Shown here: piece by piece, positions 43,347 to 53,021 of the stretch
Layout of the letters: the number at the start of each line of letters is the position of its first letter
Numbering within the stretch: the first letter of the stretch is position 1
Assembly: GCF_014653945.1 (NCBI RefSeq)
Contig: NZ_BNAU01000007.1
Location: forward strand, 310,001 to 374,000
From: Amycolatopsis deserti
GTDB taxonomy: Bacteria; Actinomycetota; Actinomycetes; Mycobacteriales; Pseudonocardiaceae
Length of the DNA: 64,000 bases
Reading direction: 5' to 3'
Position numbers and translations under genes: made by a program
Notes under the pieces: model-generated
Database searches by the model: none
What the model was told of the DNA's origin: nothing
Seen by the model: only the letters and a program-made list of their open reading frames with translations

Positions 43347-45404
43347 TCAGACGTCGATCGCTTCGCGGTCCACGCGGGCGGCGGATTCGACGAGCCAGTT
43401 GCGCCGGGGTTCGACCTTCTCCCCCATCAGCAGTTCGAGCGCGGCCTCCGCGGCCTCGGCGTCGTCCAGCGTGATGCGCCGGACCGAACGGGTCGCCGGG
43501 TTCATCGTGGTCTCCCACAGCTCGTCGGCGTCCATCTCGCCCAGGCCCTTGAACCGCGGGACCGGCTTGACGATCTGCTTGCCGGCGGCCTCCAGCTCGG
43601 CGACCTTCTGCTCCATCTCGCGCTGGGTGAAGGTGAAGATCGTCTCCGGGTTGCGGCCCTTCGTGACGATCTTGTGCAGCGGCGGCATCGCCGCGAACAG
43701 GCGGCCGTCCTCGATCACCGGCCGCATGTACTTGGCGAACAACGTGATCAGCAGCGTGCGGATGTGCGAGCCGTCGACGTCCGCGTCGGCCATCAGGATG
43801 ACCCGGCCGTAGCGCATCGCGGACAGGTCGAAGGTGCGGCCGGTGCCCGCCCCGAGCACCTGCACGATCGAGGCGATCTCGGCGTTCTTCAGCGTGTCGC
43901 CGAGCGAGGCCTTCTGCACGTTGAGGATCTTGCCGCGCAGCGGAAGCAGCGCCTGGTACTCCGACACCCGCGCCATCCGGGCCGACCCGAGCGCGCTGTC
44001 ACCCTCGACGAGGAACAGCTCGCTGCGCGAGATGCCGGTGGTGCGGCAGTCCACCAGCTTCGGCGGCATCGCCGCGCCCTCCAGCGCGGTCTTGCGGCGC
44101 GCCGCGTCCTTCTGCTGCTTCTGCGTGAGCCGCACACGCGCGGCGTCGACGATCTTCTGCAGCACGACCTTGGCCTCGGCCTTGGTCCGGCGGTTCTCGG
44201 TCCACTCCTTGAGGTGCCGCTCGACCACGCCCTGCACCACGCGCGTGATGCCGGACGTGGACAGCTCGTCCTTGGTCTGCGAGGTGAACTGCGGCTCCGG
44301 GATGCGCACGTGGATGACCGCCGTCATGCCCTCGAGCACGTCGTCGAGCGTGGGCAGGTCCTCCTTGGCCTTCAGCAGGCCGCGGGTGCGGGAAATCGCT
44401 TCCTGCAACGCCTTCGTCGCACCGCGGTCGAAGCCGCGGCGGTGGGTGCCGCCGTGCACGTTGCGGATGGTGTTGGTGAAGCACTCGACCGTGCGCTCGT
44501 ACCCGGTGCCCCACCGCAGCGCGATCTCCACCTCGGCATGACGCTCCACATTGGACCGCATCACCCCGTTGGCGTCGGCCGCGTTCTCCTTGTACGCGCC
44601 CTCGCCCTGGATGATCAGCGTGCCGGACACCGGCTTCTCGTCCGACGGGGCGAGGAACTCCACCATGTCGGACAGGCCGTTGGGGAAGTGGAAGGTCTCC
44701 TCGCTGATCGTCCCCTCGGTGGCGGTGCGCAGCACGTACGTGACGCCCGGCACGAGGAACGCGGTGTTGCGCAGCTTCGTGCGCACCTGCTCGACGTCGA
44801 GCTCCGCGCCCTTCTCGAAGTACCGCGAGTCGTACCAGTAGCGGATCGAGGTGCCGGTGCGCTCGCCGCGCTTCATCTTGCCCGTGATGCGCAACCCGGG
44901 TTGCGGCGTGAACTTCGCCTTCGGGCCCGGCCCGTCGAACACGCCCGGCGTGCCGTGCGCGAACGACATCTCGTGCACCTTGCCGCCGTTGCGGACCGTC
45001 ACGTCGAAGCGGTGCGACAGCGCGTTGACCGCCGAGGCGCCGACACCGTGCAGGCCACCCGAGGTCTTGTAGCCGGAACCGCCGAACTTGCCGCCCGCGT
45101 GCAGCCGGGTGAGCACCAGCTCGACACCGGACAGACCGGACTTGGCGTGCACACCGGTGGGGATGCCGCGGCCGTCGTCGTCGACCTGGACGCTGCCGTC
45201 GACGTGCAGCGTGACCACGACCTTCGTGGCGTGACCCGCGACACCCTCGTCGGTCGAGTTGTCGACGATCTCGGTGAACAGGTGGTTGATGCCGCGGCTG
45301 TCGGTCGACCCGATGTACATGCCGGGGCGCTTCCGGACCGCTTCCAGGCCTTCCAGGTGGGTAAGGTCGTCGGCCCCGTAGAGAGGCTCAGCAGAAGCAG
45401 TCAC
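43347..45404 (-). CDS. parE: DNA topoisomerase IV subunit B (ParE-like)
   Basis: This 685-residue GHKL ATPase/TOPRIM subunit has the ATP site IVDNSTDEG and DDDGRGIPTG, the TOPRIM start VEGDSALGSA, and the catalytic acidic loop ADADVDGSHIRTLL. The EGDSALGSAR variant is typical of actinobacterial ParE rather than GyrB. The start is GTG 45404 after GGGAGAGAAG, giving MTASAEPLYG; the longer frame has no support. It is the first gene of the parE-parC operon. A TACACT -10-like box at 45555-45560 (minus strand) could be its promoter. Confidence 0.9.
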   Translation of the reverse strand: MTASAEPLYGADDLTHLEGLEAVRKRPGMYIGSTDSRGINHLFTEIVDNSTDEGVAGHATKVVVTLHVDGSVQVDDDGRGIPTGVHAKSGLSGVELVLTRLHAGGKFGGSGYKTSGGLHGVGASAVNALSHRFDVTVRNGGKVHEMSFAHGTPGVFDGPGPKAKFTPQPGLRITGKMKRGERTGTSIRYWYDSRYFEKGAELDVEQVRTKLRNTAFLVPGVTYVLRTATEGTISEETFHFPNGLSDMVEFLAPSDEKPVSGTLIIQGEGAYKENAADANGVMRSNVERHAEVEIALRWGTGYERTVECFTNTIRNVHGGTHRRGFDRGATKALQEAISRTRGLLKAKEDLPTLDDVLEGMTAVIHVRIPEPQFTSQTKDELSTSGITRVVQGVVERHLKEWTENRRTKAEAKVVLQKIVDAARVRLTQKQQKDAARRKTALEGAAMPPKLVDCRTTGISRSELFLVEGDSALGSARMARVSEYQALLPLRGKILNVQKASLGDTLKNAEIASIVQVLGAGTGRTFDLSAMRYGRVILMADADVDGSHIRTLLITLFAKYMRPVIEDGRLFAAMPPLHKIVTKGRNPETIFTFTQREMEQKVAELEAAGKQIVKPVPRFKGLGEMDADELWETTMNPATRSVRRITLDDAEAAEAALELLMGEKVEPRRNWLVESAARVDREAIDV

Positions 45405-45554
45405 AGGTTCTTCTCTCCCAGTAGCGATTGGGGTGGTGTGGCGCCTGTGGCCCCACGAGAGTGCAGGGTAACGGAGGGCACCGACAACCACGGGGATGCG
45501 CGCCCACCGCCGCGGTGCGGCACAGCCACGGCACCTGGACGGAGCGGCTCCTCC

Positions 45555-45560
45555 AGTGTA
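45555..45560 (-). promoter_or_regulatory. Possible -10 element for parE-parC
   Basis: The minus strand reads GCATACACTGG. TACACT is close to the actinobacterial -10 consensus and lies about 150 bp before the parE GTG. I see no convincing -35. Weak support. Confidence 0.25.
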
Positions 45561-45630
45561 TGCGCCCCCGGCCCGGATCGTCCGGCTCCGCTCTGAGCTG
45601 CACTGTCGTGCCTCGCTACAGTGCTGAGCG

Positions 45631-46551
45631 ATGAGACGCAAGCCGCCCCCGTCCCCGTTGCCGCCGCGTGACGGGGTGAACGCGGCGCGCATCCGGACCC
45701 CGCCGGACGGCCCGTGGGACACCATCCGCGACTACCTGGTGCGGAAGCTGACGAAGCTGGACCCGGCGGTCATCGACGCGATGCTCGCCGAGGGCGCGAT
45801 CGTCGGCGTCGACGGGCCGATCGACGCCAGAACACCGTTCACGCCCAGCACGTTCCTGTGGTTCCACCGGGACCGCGGCGACGAGGTGCCGGTGCCGTTC
45901 GAGCTGACCGTGCTGCACGAGGACGACGTCCTGCTGGTGGTCGACAAGCCGCACTTCCTGGCGACGACCCCGCGCGGCGGGCACGTGCGGGAGACCGCGC
46001 TGGTGCGCCTGCGGCACAGCCGCGACCTGCCGGACCTGTCCCCCGCGCACCGGCTGGACCGGCTGACGGCGGGCGTGCTGATGTTCGTCAAGACCGCGGC
46101 GCACCGCAGCGCGTACCAGAACCTGTTCCGGGATCGCCTGGTGCACAAGGAATACGAGGCGATCGCGCGGTACTCGCCGGAGCTGGTGCTGCCGCGCACG
46201 GTGGAGAGCCGGATCGTGAAGAAGCGCGGCGTGCTGACCGCGCGGGAGCTGCCCGGCCCGGTGAACGCGCGGACGCACGTGGAGCTGCTCGAACACCGCG
46301 ACGGGCTGGGCCGCTACCGGCTGGTGCCGGAGACCGGCCGCACGCACCAGCTGCGGGTGCACCTGAACTCGCTGGGCATCCCGATCCTGGGCGATCCGCT
46401 CTACCCGCAGGTGCGGGAGGTCCCGCCCGGCGACTTCCGCCGCCCGCTGCAGCTGCTGGCGAAGGTGCTCGCGTTCACCGACCCGCTCACCGGGCGCAAG
46501 CACCGCTTCGAAAGCGCACTCCGGTTGAGCGCCTGGGAACCGGACTGGTAG
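45631..46551 (+). CDS. RluA-type pseudouridine synthase
   Basis: This 306-residue enzyme of the RluA/RsuA superfamily makes pseudouridine in rRNA or tRNA. The catalytic aspartate is in AHRLDRLTAGVL. Other family motifs are LLVVDKPHFL and ETGRTHQLRVHL. There is no obvious N-terminal S4 domain. It is divergent from parE and starts at ATG 45631. The RNA target cannot be told from sequence. Confidence 0.9.
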   Translation: MRRKPPPSPLPPRDGVNAARIRTPPDGPWDTIRDYLVRKLTKLDPAVIDAMLAEGAIVGVDGPIDARTPFTPSTFLWFHRDRGDEVPVPFELTVLHEDDVLLVVDKPHFLATTPRGGHVRETALVRLRHSRDLPDLSPAHRLDRLTAGVLMFVKTAAHRSAYQNLFRDRLVHKEYEAIARYSPELVLPRTVESRIVKKRGVLTARELPGPVNARTHVELLEHRDGLGRYRLVPETGRTHQLRVHLNSLGIPILGDPLYPQVREVPPGDFRRPLQLLAKVLAFTDPLTGRKHRFESALRLSAWEPDW

Positions 46552-46571
46552 GACCGTCCACACCGCACCCC

Positions 46572-47183
46572 TCAGCGGTCGGTGGGCGGGGCCAGCTCGA
46601 TCTGGCGGTCCAGCGTCGTGCGGAACACGTCGTGCGCCGCGTCGCCGGGGCCGGCCGTTTCCACCACCACCACACGGTCGTAGAGCACGTACGCCGCGCC
46701 GAAGCGGGCCAGCGGCGCACCCACCGGCGTCCCGTAGACCGTGACGCCCTCCAGCGACAGATCACGATCGGCGACCAGCCCCTGCAACTCCACGCCCGCG
46801 CAGTAGGCCCGCACCGCGGCCCGCGCGTCGCCGGTCACCAGCGCGTACAGCCCGATCGTCACCTCGGCCCGGACAGCCGTCTTGCGCACCCCGTCGCTCA
46901 TCCCGGCCGTGGTCAGCACGTCGACCATCGGCTGCGGCAGCGACACCGTGCTGCGCAGCGCGGCGAGCGCGAACGACCCGCTCGGCCCGGGCGCGCCCGG
47001 CGGTTCGACGAGGGCCAGCGCGCTGTGCTCGGGCGCCGGTTTCGCGTCCGGCGGGTCGGCGAGGCCGGCGTTGCGCGTGAGGAGGTAACCAGTGGCGGAC
47101 ACGGCGAGACCCAGCCCCAGCACCACGATGATCGCGATTCCGAGGGTCAGCTCCCGGCGCTGCCGGCGGACGTCACTGGACAC
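46572..47183 (-). CDS. Membrane-anchored hypothetical protein
   Basis: This 203-residue protein has a short basic cytoplasmic start, one membrane span (about residues 14-36), then an Ala/Pro-rich linker and an extracytoplasmic domain of unknown fold. I do not recognise it. GTG 47183 gives a sensible topology. It converges on the pseudouridine synthase gene and is divergent from the large glycosyltransferase gene. Confidence 0.75.
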   Translation of the reverse strand: MSSDVRRQRRELTLGIAIIVVLGLGLAVSATGYLLTRNAGLADPPDAKPAPEHSALALVEPPGAPGPSGSFALAALRSTVSLPQPMVDVLTTAGMSDGVRKTAVRAEVTIGLYALVTGDARAAVRAYCAGVELQGLVADRDLSLEGVTVYGTPVGAPLARFGAAYVLYDRVVVVETAGPGDAAHDVFRTTLDRQIELAPPTDR

Positions 47184-47262
47184 CGTCAGTAATTCCCTCC
47201 CCGCCGCAGATTACCGGGCATCAGTATCATCCACGGCCGCGGTACCGGTAGCCTTCCGGCCC

Positions 47263-50088
47263 ATGGCGGGTTCTCGGGGGATCGACTGGACCGGCGAGCG
47301 CTGCGTGCCGTGGACCGACGACATCCAGGTGATCTACGAGCACTACCACCGCTACGCCCTCGCCGCCCGCTACGCCTTCGGCCGTCGCGTGCTCGACCTC
47401 GCCAGCGGCGAGGGGTACGGCAGCGCACTGCTGGCCACCCACGCCTCCGAGGTGGTCGGCGTCGACATCGACGAGGCCACCGTGGAACACGCCCGCGCGC
47501 GCTACGGCGGGCAGCCCAACCTGCGGTTCACCACCGGTTCGATGACCGACCCGGCCCTGCTCGCCGACGCCGGGCGGTTCGACGTCATCACCTGCTTCGA
47601 GGCGCTCGAGCACGTCGAGGAGCAGGACGAGCTGATGGCCCTGGTGCGCGCCCGCCTCGCGCCCGGCGGCGTCTTCTTCACCAGCACCCCGGACGTGCTC
47701 GTCTACACGCACGAGCACGGCAACGAGAACCCCTTCCACGTCAAGGAGTTGACCGAGCCGCAGTTCCGCGCGCTGCTCGGCGCGTCGTTCCGGCACGTGA
47801 CGGTGCTGCGGCAGAACGTCGCGGTCGGCTCGGTGCTGACCGGCGACCGCGAGCACGGCCCGGTGCTGTCGCAGCAACTGCGCCGCACCGGCGAGGACAG
47901 CTGGTCGGTCGGCACCGGGGCGCCGCACACCTACCTCGTCGGCATCGCCTCCGACAACCCGGTGGAGGTGCCGGCCGCGGCGACGATGCTCGACCCGCAG
48001 CTCACCTTGCTCGGCGCCGCCGCCGAGCGCGCCGCCGCACCGCTGCGCGCCGAGATCGAGCGGCTCACCGCCGAAAGCGACGGCCCCAAGTACCGCAAGG
48101 TCATCGAGCGCTACCGGCCCCGGCGCCGCGGCACCGAAGGCACAGAAGGCCCGGTCGCGGTCACCACCAGCGAGGAGCCGCTGGTCAGCATCGTCATCCC
48201 GGTGCACGGCCAGTGGAGCTACACGCGCCGCTGCCTGCAGGCGATCGAGGACAGCGGCACGCGCGTGCCGTTCGAGGTCGTGGTGGTCGACGACGCCTCG
48301 CCGGACGATTCGGCCGAACACCTCGCCGCGTGCCCCGGCGTCCGGCTCGTGCGCACCCCGGAGAACCTCGGGTTCCTCCGGGCCGTCAACCTCGGCGCCG
48401 CGCAGGCCCGCGGTGAGCTGCTGGTGCTGCTCAACAACGACACCGAGGTCCGGCCCGGCTGGCTGGACGCGCTCATCGACGTCGTCCGGAGCGGCGACGA
48501 CATCGGACTGGCCGGGGCGAAGCTGGTCTACCCGGACGGCAGGCTGCAGGAGTGCGGCGGCATCGTCTTCGCCGACGGCAGCGCCGCCAACTACGGCCAC
48601 GGCGACAACCCGGACGATCCGCGCTACCAGGCCGTACGCGACGTCGACTACTGCTCGGGCGCGGCGATCCTGGTGCGCCGGGACCTGTGGCGGCGGCTGG
48701 GCGGTTTCGACGAGCGCTACTCCCCCGCCTACTACGAGGACACCGACCTGGCCTTCGCCGTCCGCGCCGCGGGTTACCGCACCGTGGTGGTTCCGGACGC
48801 GGTCGTCGTCCACCACGAGGGCGTCTCGCACGGCACCGACGTGACGCAGGGGGTCAAGCGGTTCCAGGAGGTCAACCGCGAGGTCTTCGCGGAGAAGTGG
48901 GCGGACGCGCTCGCCGGGCAGGCCGACCCGGGCGTCCCGCTGTGGATCGCCCGCCAGCGCGTGCCGGGGCGGACCCAGCGCGACGGCGATCTGGTGCTGG
49001 TCGCCGACGTCACCGTGCCCACGCCGGACCGCGACTCCGGCTCGGTGCGGCTGCGGTGCCTGCTGGACGAGCTGGTCGCGCTCGGCCACCGGGTGGTGTT
49101 CTGCCCGATGGGCCCGCCCTCCGACCCGGCGTACCTGGACCAGCTGCACCGCGCCGGGATCACCGTGCTGGCCGACGACGGCCTGCGGGAGCAGTTCCTG
49201 CACGAGGCGGGCAAGCACATCCGGCTGGCGCTGCTGTCCCGGCCGACCGTGGCGTGGCACCTGGCCGACCGGCTGCGGATCTGCGCGCCCCGGGCCCGGA
49301 TCGTGTTCGACACCGTCGACCTGCACTTCGTGCGCCTGTCCCGGGAGGCCGAGCTGGTCGAGCGGCTGGGCGGCGCGCCGGAGACCTCGGCGATGCTGCA
49401 CCAGCGCGCGAAGCTCTACCGCGAGCTGGAACTGGCTCTGGTGCGCGCCTGCGACCGCACGCTCGTGGTGTCCGAGGCCGAGCGGGACCTGCTGGCCGAG
49501 CTCGCGCCGGGCGCGCCGGTCAGCGTGCTGTCCAATGTGCACACCGCGGGGCCGGAGACGAGCCCGGGCGGACGGCCCGGCGTGCTGTTCGTGGGCAGCT
49601 TCGAGCACCCGCCCAACCGCGACGCGGCCTACTGGCTGGCCGGGGAGATCTGGCCGCTGGTGCGCCGCCAGGTGCCGGACGCCGTGCTGGACATCGTGGG
49701 CCACGATCCGACGAACGAGCTGCGCACGCTGGACGGCCACGGTGTGAAGTTCCGCGGCTGGGTCCCCGCCCTCGCCGCGCTGTACGACACCGCCCGCCTG
49801 TCGGTCGCGCCGCTGCGGTTCGGCGCCGGGGTCAAGGGCAAGGTCGGTGAGAGCCTGGCCGCGGGTGTCCCGGTGGTCGGCACGACGCTGGCGTTCGAGG
49901 GCATGCGGCTGCGGGACGGCGCGGAGGTCCTCGTCGGCGACAAGGCCGAGGAAATCGCGACGGGAATCGTGTCGCTGCTGACCGATGACGCGCTCTGGCT
50001 CCGGCTGTCCCGGGCCGGGCAGGCCGCGGTGGCCGCGCAGTTCGGGCCGGACGTCGCGCGCGCCGCGCTCACCGAGTTGCTGGGCTGA
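47263..50088 (+). CDS. Multidomain methyltransferase - GT2 - GT4 glycosyltransferase
   Basis: This 941-residue protein has three enzyme domains. Residues about 1-230 are a SAM methyltransferase (VLDLASGEGYGSALL; CFEALEHVEEQ). After a short coiled stretch, about 300-545 form a GT2 glycosyltransferase (VSIVIPVHGQWS, VVVDDASPDD, LLNNDTEVRPGW, GGFDERYSPAYYEDTD). About 590-941 form a GT4/GT1-like transferase (VLFVGSFEHPPNRDAAYWL, GVKGKVGESLAAGVPV). This layout suits assembly of a methylated surface polysaccharide or glycan. The start is ATG 47263, because upstream codons lie in the opposing gene. An acyltransferase follows 2 bp later. Confidence 0.88.
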   Translation: MAGSRGIDWTGERCVPWTDDIQVIYEHYHRYALAARYAFGRRVLDLASGEGYGSALLATHASEVVGVDIDEATVEHARARYGGQPNLRFTTGSMTDPALLADAGRFDVITCFEALEHVEEQDELMALVRARLAPGGVFFTSTPDVLVYTHEHGNENPFHVKELTEPQFRALLGASFRHVTVLRQNVAVGSVLTGDREHGPVLSQQLRRTGEDSWSVGTGAPHTYLVGIASDNPVEVPAAATMLDPQLTLLGAAAERAAAPLRAEIERLTAESDGPKYRKVIERYRPRRRGTEGTEGPVAVTTSEEPLVSIVIPVHGQWSYTRRCLQAIEDSGTRVPFEVVVVDDASPDDSAEHLAACPGVRLVRTPENLGFLRAVNLGAAQARGELLVLLNNDTEVRPGWLDALIDVVRSGDDIGLAGAKLVYPDGRLQECGGIVFADGSAANYGHGDNPDDPRYQAVRDVDYCSGAAILVRRDLWRRLGGFDERYSPAYYEDTDLAFAVRAAGYRTVVVPDAVVVHHEGVSHGTDVTQGVKRFQEVNREVFAEKWADALAGQADPGVPLWIARQRVPGRTQRDGDLVLVADVTVPTPDRDSGSVRLRCLLDELVALGHRVVFCPMGPPSDPAYLDQLHRAGITVLADDGLREQFLHEAGKHIRLALLSRPTVAWHLADRLRICAPRARIVFDTVDLHFVRLSREAELVERLGGAPETSAMLHQRAKLYRELELALVRACDRTLVVSEAERDLLAELAPGAPVSVLSNVHTAGPETSPGGRPGVLFVGSFEHPPNRDAAYWLAGEIWPLVRRQVPDAVLDIVGHDPTNELRTLDGHGVKFRGWVPALAALYDTARLSVAPLRFGAGVKGKVGESLAAGVPVVGTTLAFEGMRLRDGAEVLVGDKAEEIATGIVSLLTDDALWLRLSRAGQAAVAAQFGPDVARAALTELLG

Positions 50089-50089
50089 C

Positions 50090-51274
50090 GTGGTTCCGGC
50101 CGACAACGCGGCGGAGCGCACGCAGGAGATCCGCCCCGCGAAGTACGCCAAGGCCGAGACCGGGTTCGCGTGGCTGCGGCTCATCGGCGCGAGCATGGTC
50201 GTCGTCGAGCACTCGTTCCCGCTGGTCGACCCGCAGCGGCTGACGATCCTGCCGGCGAGCTGGGACCTGTCCCCCGGTTACTTCGCGCTGATGGGTTTCT
50301 TCGCGATGAGCGGGTTCCAGATCACCGACAGCTGGACGCGCGACGCGTCGTGGTGGCGCTACGTCGCCAAGCGCGTGCTGCGGATCTGGCCACCGCTGCT
50401 GGTCGTCGTCATGTTCACCGCGTTCGTGATCGGTCCGCTGGTCACCGTGCTCGACGCCGCCGAGTACTGGACGGACACGGCGACCTGGGGATACGTGGTG
50501 CACAACGCCGCGCTGTACCCGTTGCAGCACCTGCTTCCCGGCGTGTTCGCGGAAAACCCGTACCCGTGGTCGGCCAATGGATCACTGTGGACGCTGCCGA
50601 TGGAGACCACCGGCTACGCGCTGGTCCTCGTCGCGGGACTGACCGGTCTGCTCAGCCGCGCCCGCGTGGGCCTGTTCGCGCTGCTGGCCGGGATCGTCGT
50701 GCTGGACGCCTTCCTCGGCGCCACCTACACGTTCCAGGGCCGCGGCGGGTCGTTACTGTCGGTGCCGGTCGGCGCGATGGTCGCGTTCGGTGTCGCGTTC
50801 GTCGTCGGCATGGTGATGCACCGTTACCACGGCACGATCCCGTTGTCCCGCGGCGCCGCGTACGCCGGCGTGGCCGTGTACCTGGTGGTCAACTTCGTGC
50901 CCGTCCTGCAGCCGGCCGCGCGGATCGTACTGCCGTTCGCCGCCGGGTACGGCGCGATCGTGTGGGCGCACCACTGGCCGCGGCGGCTGGCGCGGTACGA
51001 CAAGTGGGTGTACGGCAGTTACGGCATGTACATCTGGGCGATGCCGGTGCAGCAACTCATCGTGTTCGCCGGGGTGCGCGACTCCTACCTGCTGATGGCT
51101 TTGGCGTTGCCGCTGGCCTACGCGTGCGGCCTGCTGTCCTGGCAGCTGGTGGAAATCCCGACGCAACGCCTGCGGGTTTACTTGCGCCCTCAACCGAAAT
51201 CTCCTCGTAACGTTCGTCCGCGCGATTCCGTCTCCGGAAGGGGGGCAAATCGTCGTGAAAGGACGGGCGTATGA
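50090..51274 (+). CDS. Acyltransferase 3 family membrane protein
   Basis: This 394-residue protein has about ten membrane spans and the acyltransferase-3 signature. The conserved histidine appears in MVVVEHSFPLV near the N-terminus, followed by GFFAMSGFQITDSW and RVLRIWPPLLVVV. These enzymes O-acylate sugars at the cell surface. GTG 50090 immediately follows the glycosyltransferase stop, and the ScyD-like gene overlaps its end (ATGA), so three genes form one operon. It probably decorates the glycan made by the preceding protein. Confidence 0.85.
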   Translation: MVPADNAAERTQEIRPAKYAKAETGFAWLRLIGASMVVVEHSFPLVDPQRLTILPASWDLSPGYFALMGFFAMSGFQITDSWTRDASWWRYVAKRVLRIWPPLLVVVMFTAFVIGPLVTVLDAAEYWTDTATWGYVVHNAALYPLQHLLPGVFAENPYPWSANGSLWTLPMETTGYALVLVAGLTGLLSRARVGLFALLAGIVVLDAFLGATYTFQGRGGSLLSVPVGAMVAFGVAFVVGMVMHRYHGTIPLSRGAAYAGVAVYLVVNFVPVLQPAARIVLPFAAGYGAIVWAHHWPRRLARYDKWVYGSYGMYIWAMPVQQLIVFAGVRDSYLLMALALPLAYACGLLSWQLVEIPTQRLRVYLRPQPKSPRNVRPRDSVSGRGANRRERTGV

Positions 51275-52368
51275 AAACATCCCGAATCCTGCTGACGGCC
51301 GCCACCGCGTTCGCGGTGACACTGGTGCCGCTGAGCGCGGAGGCCGGCGGCAAGGTGTCCACAGTGGCCGAAGGCCTGAACAGCCCGCGCGGGCTCGCGT
51401 TCTCGCCGGACGGGGCCCTGTACGTCGCGGAATCCGGCCGCGGGGGCGCCGGTCCCTGTATGGCGGGCCCGGAAGGTGACGAGGTCTGCTACGGGGAGAC
51501 CGGTGCGGTCACCCGGATCGACCGCGGGCAGCAGAGCCGCGTCCTGACCGGGCTGCCGTCGATCGCCGCACGCGACGGTTCCGGCGCGATCGGCCCGTCG
51601 GACGTCTCGTTCCTGGGCAAGGGCAACATGTACGTCACTGTGGGTCTGGGGGCCAACCCCGCGGCGCGCACGAACCTGCCGCCGAAGGGCCAGCAGTACA
51701 TGGGGTGGTTGCTGCGCAACGGAAAACCGGTCGCCGACATCGCCGGTTACGAGGCAACCGCCAACCCCGACGGCGGTGAGCCGGACAGCAACCCGAACTC
51801 GGTCCTGGCCCTGCCCGGCGGTCGCGTGGTGGTCGACGCCGGTGGCAACTCCCTGCTCTGGGTCCCGGAGAAGGGCCGGATCGTGACCATCGCGACCTTC
51901 CCCGAACGGATGGTCGACGCACCACCGTTCCTCGGCCTGCCGCCGGGCACCAAGATCCCGATGCAGGCGGTGCCGACCTCGGTCACGCTCGGCCCGGACG
52001 GTGCGCTCTACGTCGGTGAGCTGACCGGCTTCCCGTTCCCGAAGGGCGCGGCGCGGGTGTACCGGGTGGTGCCGGGCAAGGCGCCGCAGGTGTACGCGGA
52101 GGGCTTCACCAACATCATCGACATCGGTTTCACGCACGGGAAGCTCTACGTGCTGGAGATCGCGCACAACGGCCTGCTCAGCGGTGACCCGGCCGGCGCC
52201 CTGATCCAGGTCGGCCGCAACGGCGCGCAGAACATCGTGACGCAGCAGCTGACGATGCCCGGCGGCCTGGCGCTGCGCGACGGCAAGGCGTACGTGTCCA
52301 ACTGCGCCGCGTGCCCGAACCCGCCGAGCGGACCCGGCAGCGGCAGCGTGGTGCGGGTCGGTCTGTGA
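51271..52368 (+). CDS. Secreted ScyD/ScyE-like beta-propeller protein
   Basis: This 365-residue protein has a Sec signal peptide (about residues 1-25, ending SAEA) and NHL/SMP-30-like repeats (SPRGLAFSPDGALYVAESG; LGPDGALYVGELTG). It matches the ScyD/ScyE family named from cyanobacterial scytonemin clusters. In actinobacteria its role is unknown and no scytonemin genes are here. It overlaps the acyltransferase stop by ATGA. A 12-bp hairpin follows at 52378-52404. Confidence 0.85.
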   Translation: MKTSRILLTAATAFAVTLVPLSAEAGGKVSTVAEGLNSPRGLAFSPDGALYVAESGRGGAGPCMAGPEGDEVCYGETGAVTRIDRGQQSRVLTGLPSIAARDGSGAIGPSDVSFLGKGNMYVTVGLGANPAARTNLPPKGQQYMGWLLRNGKPVADIAGYEATANPDGGEPDSNPNSVLALPGGRVVVDAGGNSLLWVPEKGRIVTIATFPERMVDAPPFLGLPPGTKIPMQAVPTSVTLGPDGALYVGELTGFPFPKGAARVYRVVPGKAPQVYAEGFTNIIDIGFTHGKLYVLEIAHNGLLSGDPAGALIQVGRNGAQNIVTQQLTMPGGLALRDGKAYVSNCAACPNPPSGPGSGSVVRVGL

Positions 52369-52377
52369 CCCCGGTGG

Positions 52378-52404
52378 GCCGGCCGCCCGCGACGGGCGGC
52401 CGGC
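52378..52404. terminator. Hairpin terminator between converging genes
   Basis: A perfect 12-bp inverted repeat (52378-52389 with 52393-52404, loop CGA) lies between the ScyD-like and hemerythrin stops. It probably serves both. Confidence 0.7.
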
Positions 52405-52413
52405 TCCCCGGGC

Positions 52414-52965
52414 TCAGCGCTTCAACACGCTGCGGATCGCGTCGCGCGCTCGGTCCATGAGAGCGGCCGGCGGGCCGAGCAGCATGTTCTTCGCGGCGCT
52501 TTCCGTCCCCGGGTGCGGGCGCGTCGGGGCCACGGCCTCGGCCGCCCGCACCGTGTCGGCCATCGCTTCCAGCCGCTTGGCGTCGTAGGCCTGGCGCAGC
52601 AGCGGGAACTCCAGCCGCTCCTCGTGCTCGGCGTGGGCGAGCACGTCGTCCCGCAGCTGGATCAGCAGGGTGTCGAAGCCCTCCGCGTCCGGCCCCATCC
52701 CGTCCAGTGTGGACAGCAGTTCCTTGGCGCGGTGCTCCTCGCCGACGCGGGCCTCGACGACCGGTTCGCCACCCTGCTGGCGCCGCACCTCGGGGTGGAC
52801 CAGTTCCTCCTCCGCGGTCTCGTGCACCGAGAGCAGGCGCACGAGCTCGCGGAACGCGTCCGTGCGTTCGTCCCCCTTGGCTTGTTCGACCACCCCGAAC
52901 AGCCGGCGGATCTCCTGGTGCTGGTCCTCCAGCAACGCGATGACGTCCTTCTTGTCCGTCGACAC
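52414..52965 (-). CDS. Hemerythrin HHE-domain protein
   Basis: This 183-residue helical protein has the di-iron histidine/acid pattern: His in EDQHQEIRR, His and Glu in SVHETAEEELVHPE, His in EEHRAKELL and HAEHEERLEFP. Such proteins bind oxygen, nitric oxide or iron and often act in oxidative stress. The GTG start has AAGGAGG ahead. It stands alone; no repair or nitric-oxide gene is adjacent. Confidence 0.9.
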   Translation of the reverse strand: MSTDKKDVIALLEDQHQEIRRLFGVVEQAKGDERTDAFRELVRLLSVHETAEEELVHPEVRRQQGGEPVVEARVGEEHRAKELLSTLDGMGPDAEGFDTLLIQLRDDVLAHAEHEERLEFPLLRQAYDAKRLEAMADTVRAAEAVAPTRPHPGTESAAKNMLLGPPAALMDRARDAIRSVLKR

Positions 52966-53021
52966 GGTGACCTCCTTCGCTTCGCCGGGAGGGCTACCCG
53001 CGCCGGCCGGGGTTCACTCGC

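Noticed and set aside
40835-45404. gyrB-gyrA
   Set aside because: The A subunit lacks the gyrase box, and the B subunit has the actinobacterial ParE variant EGDSALGSA. Topoisomerase IV is preferred.
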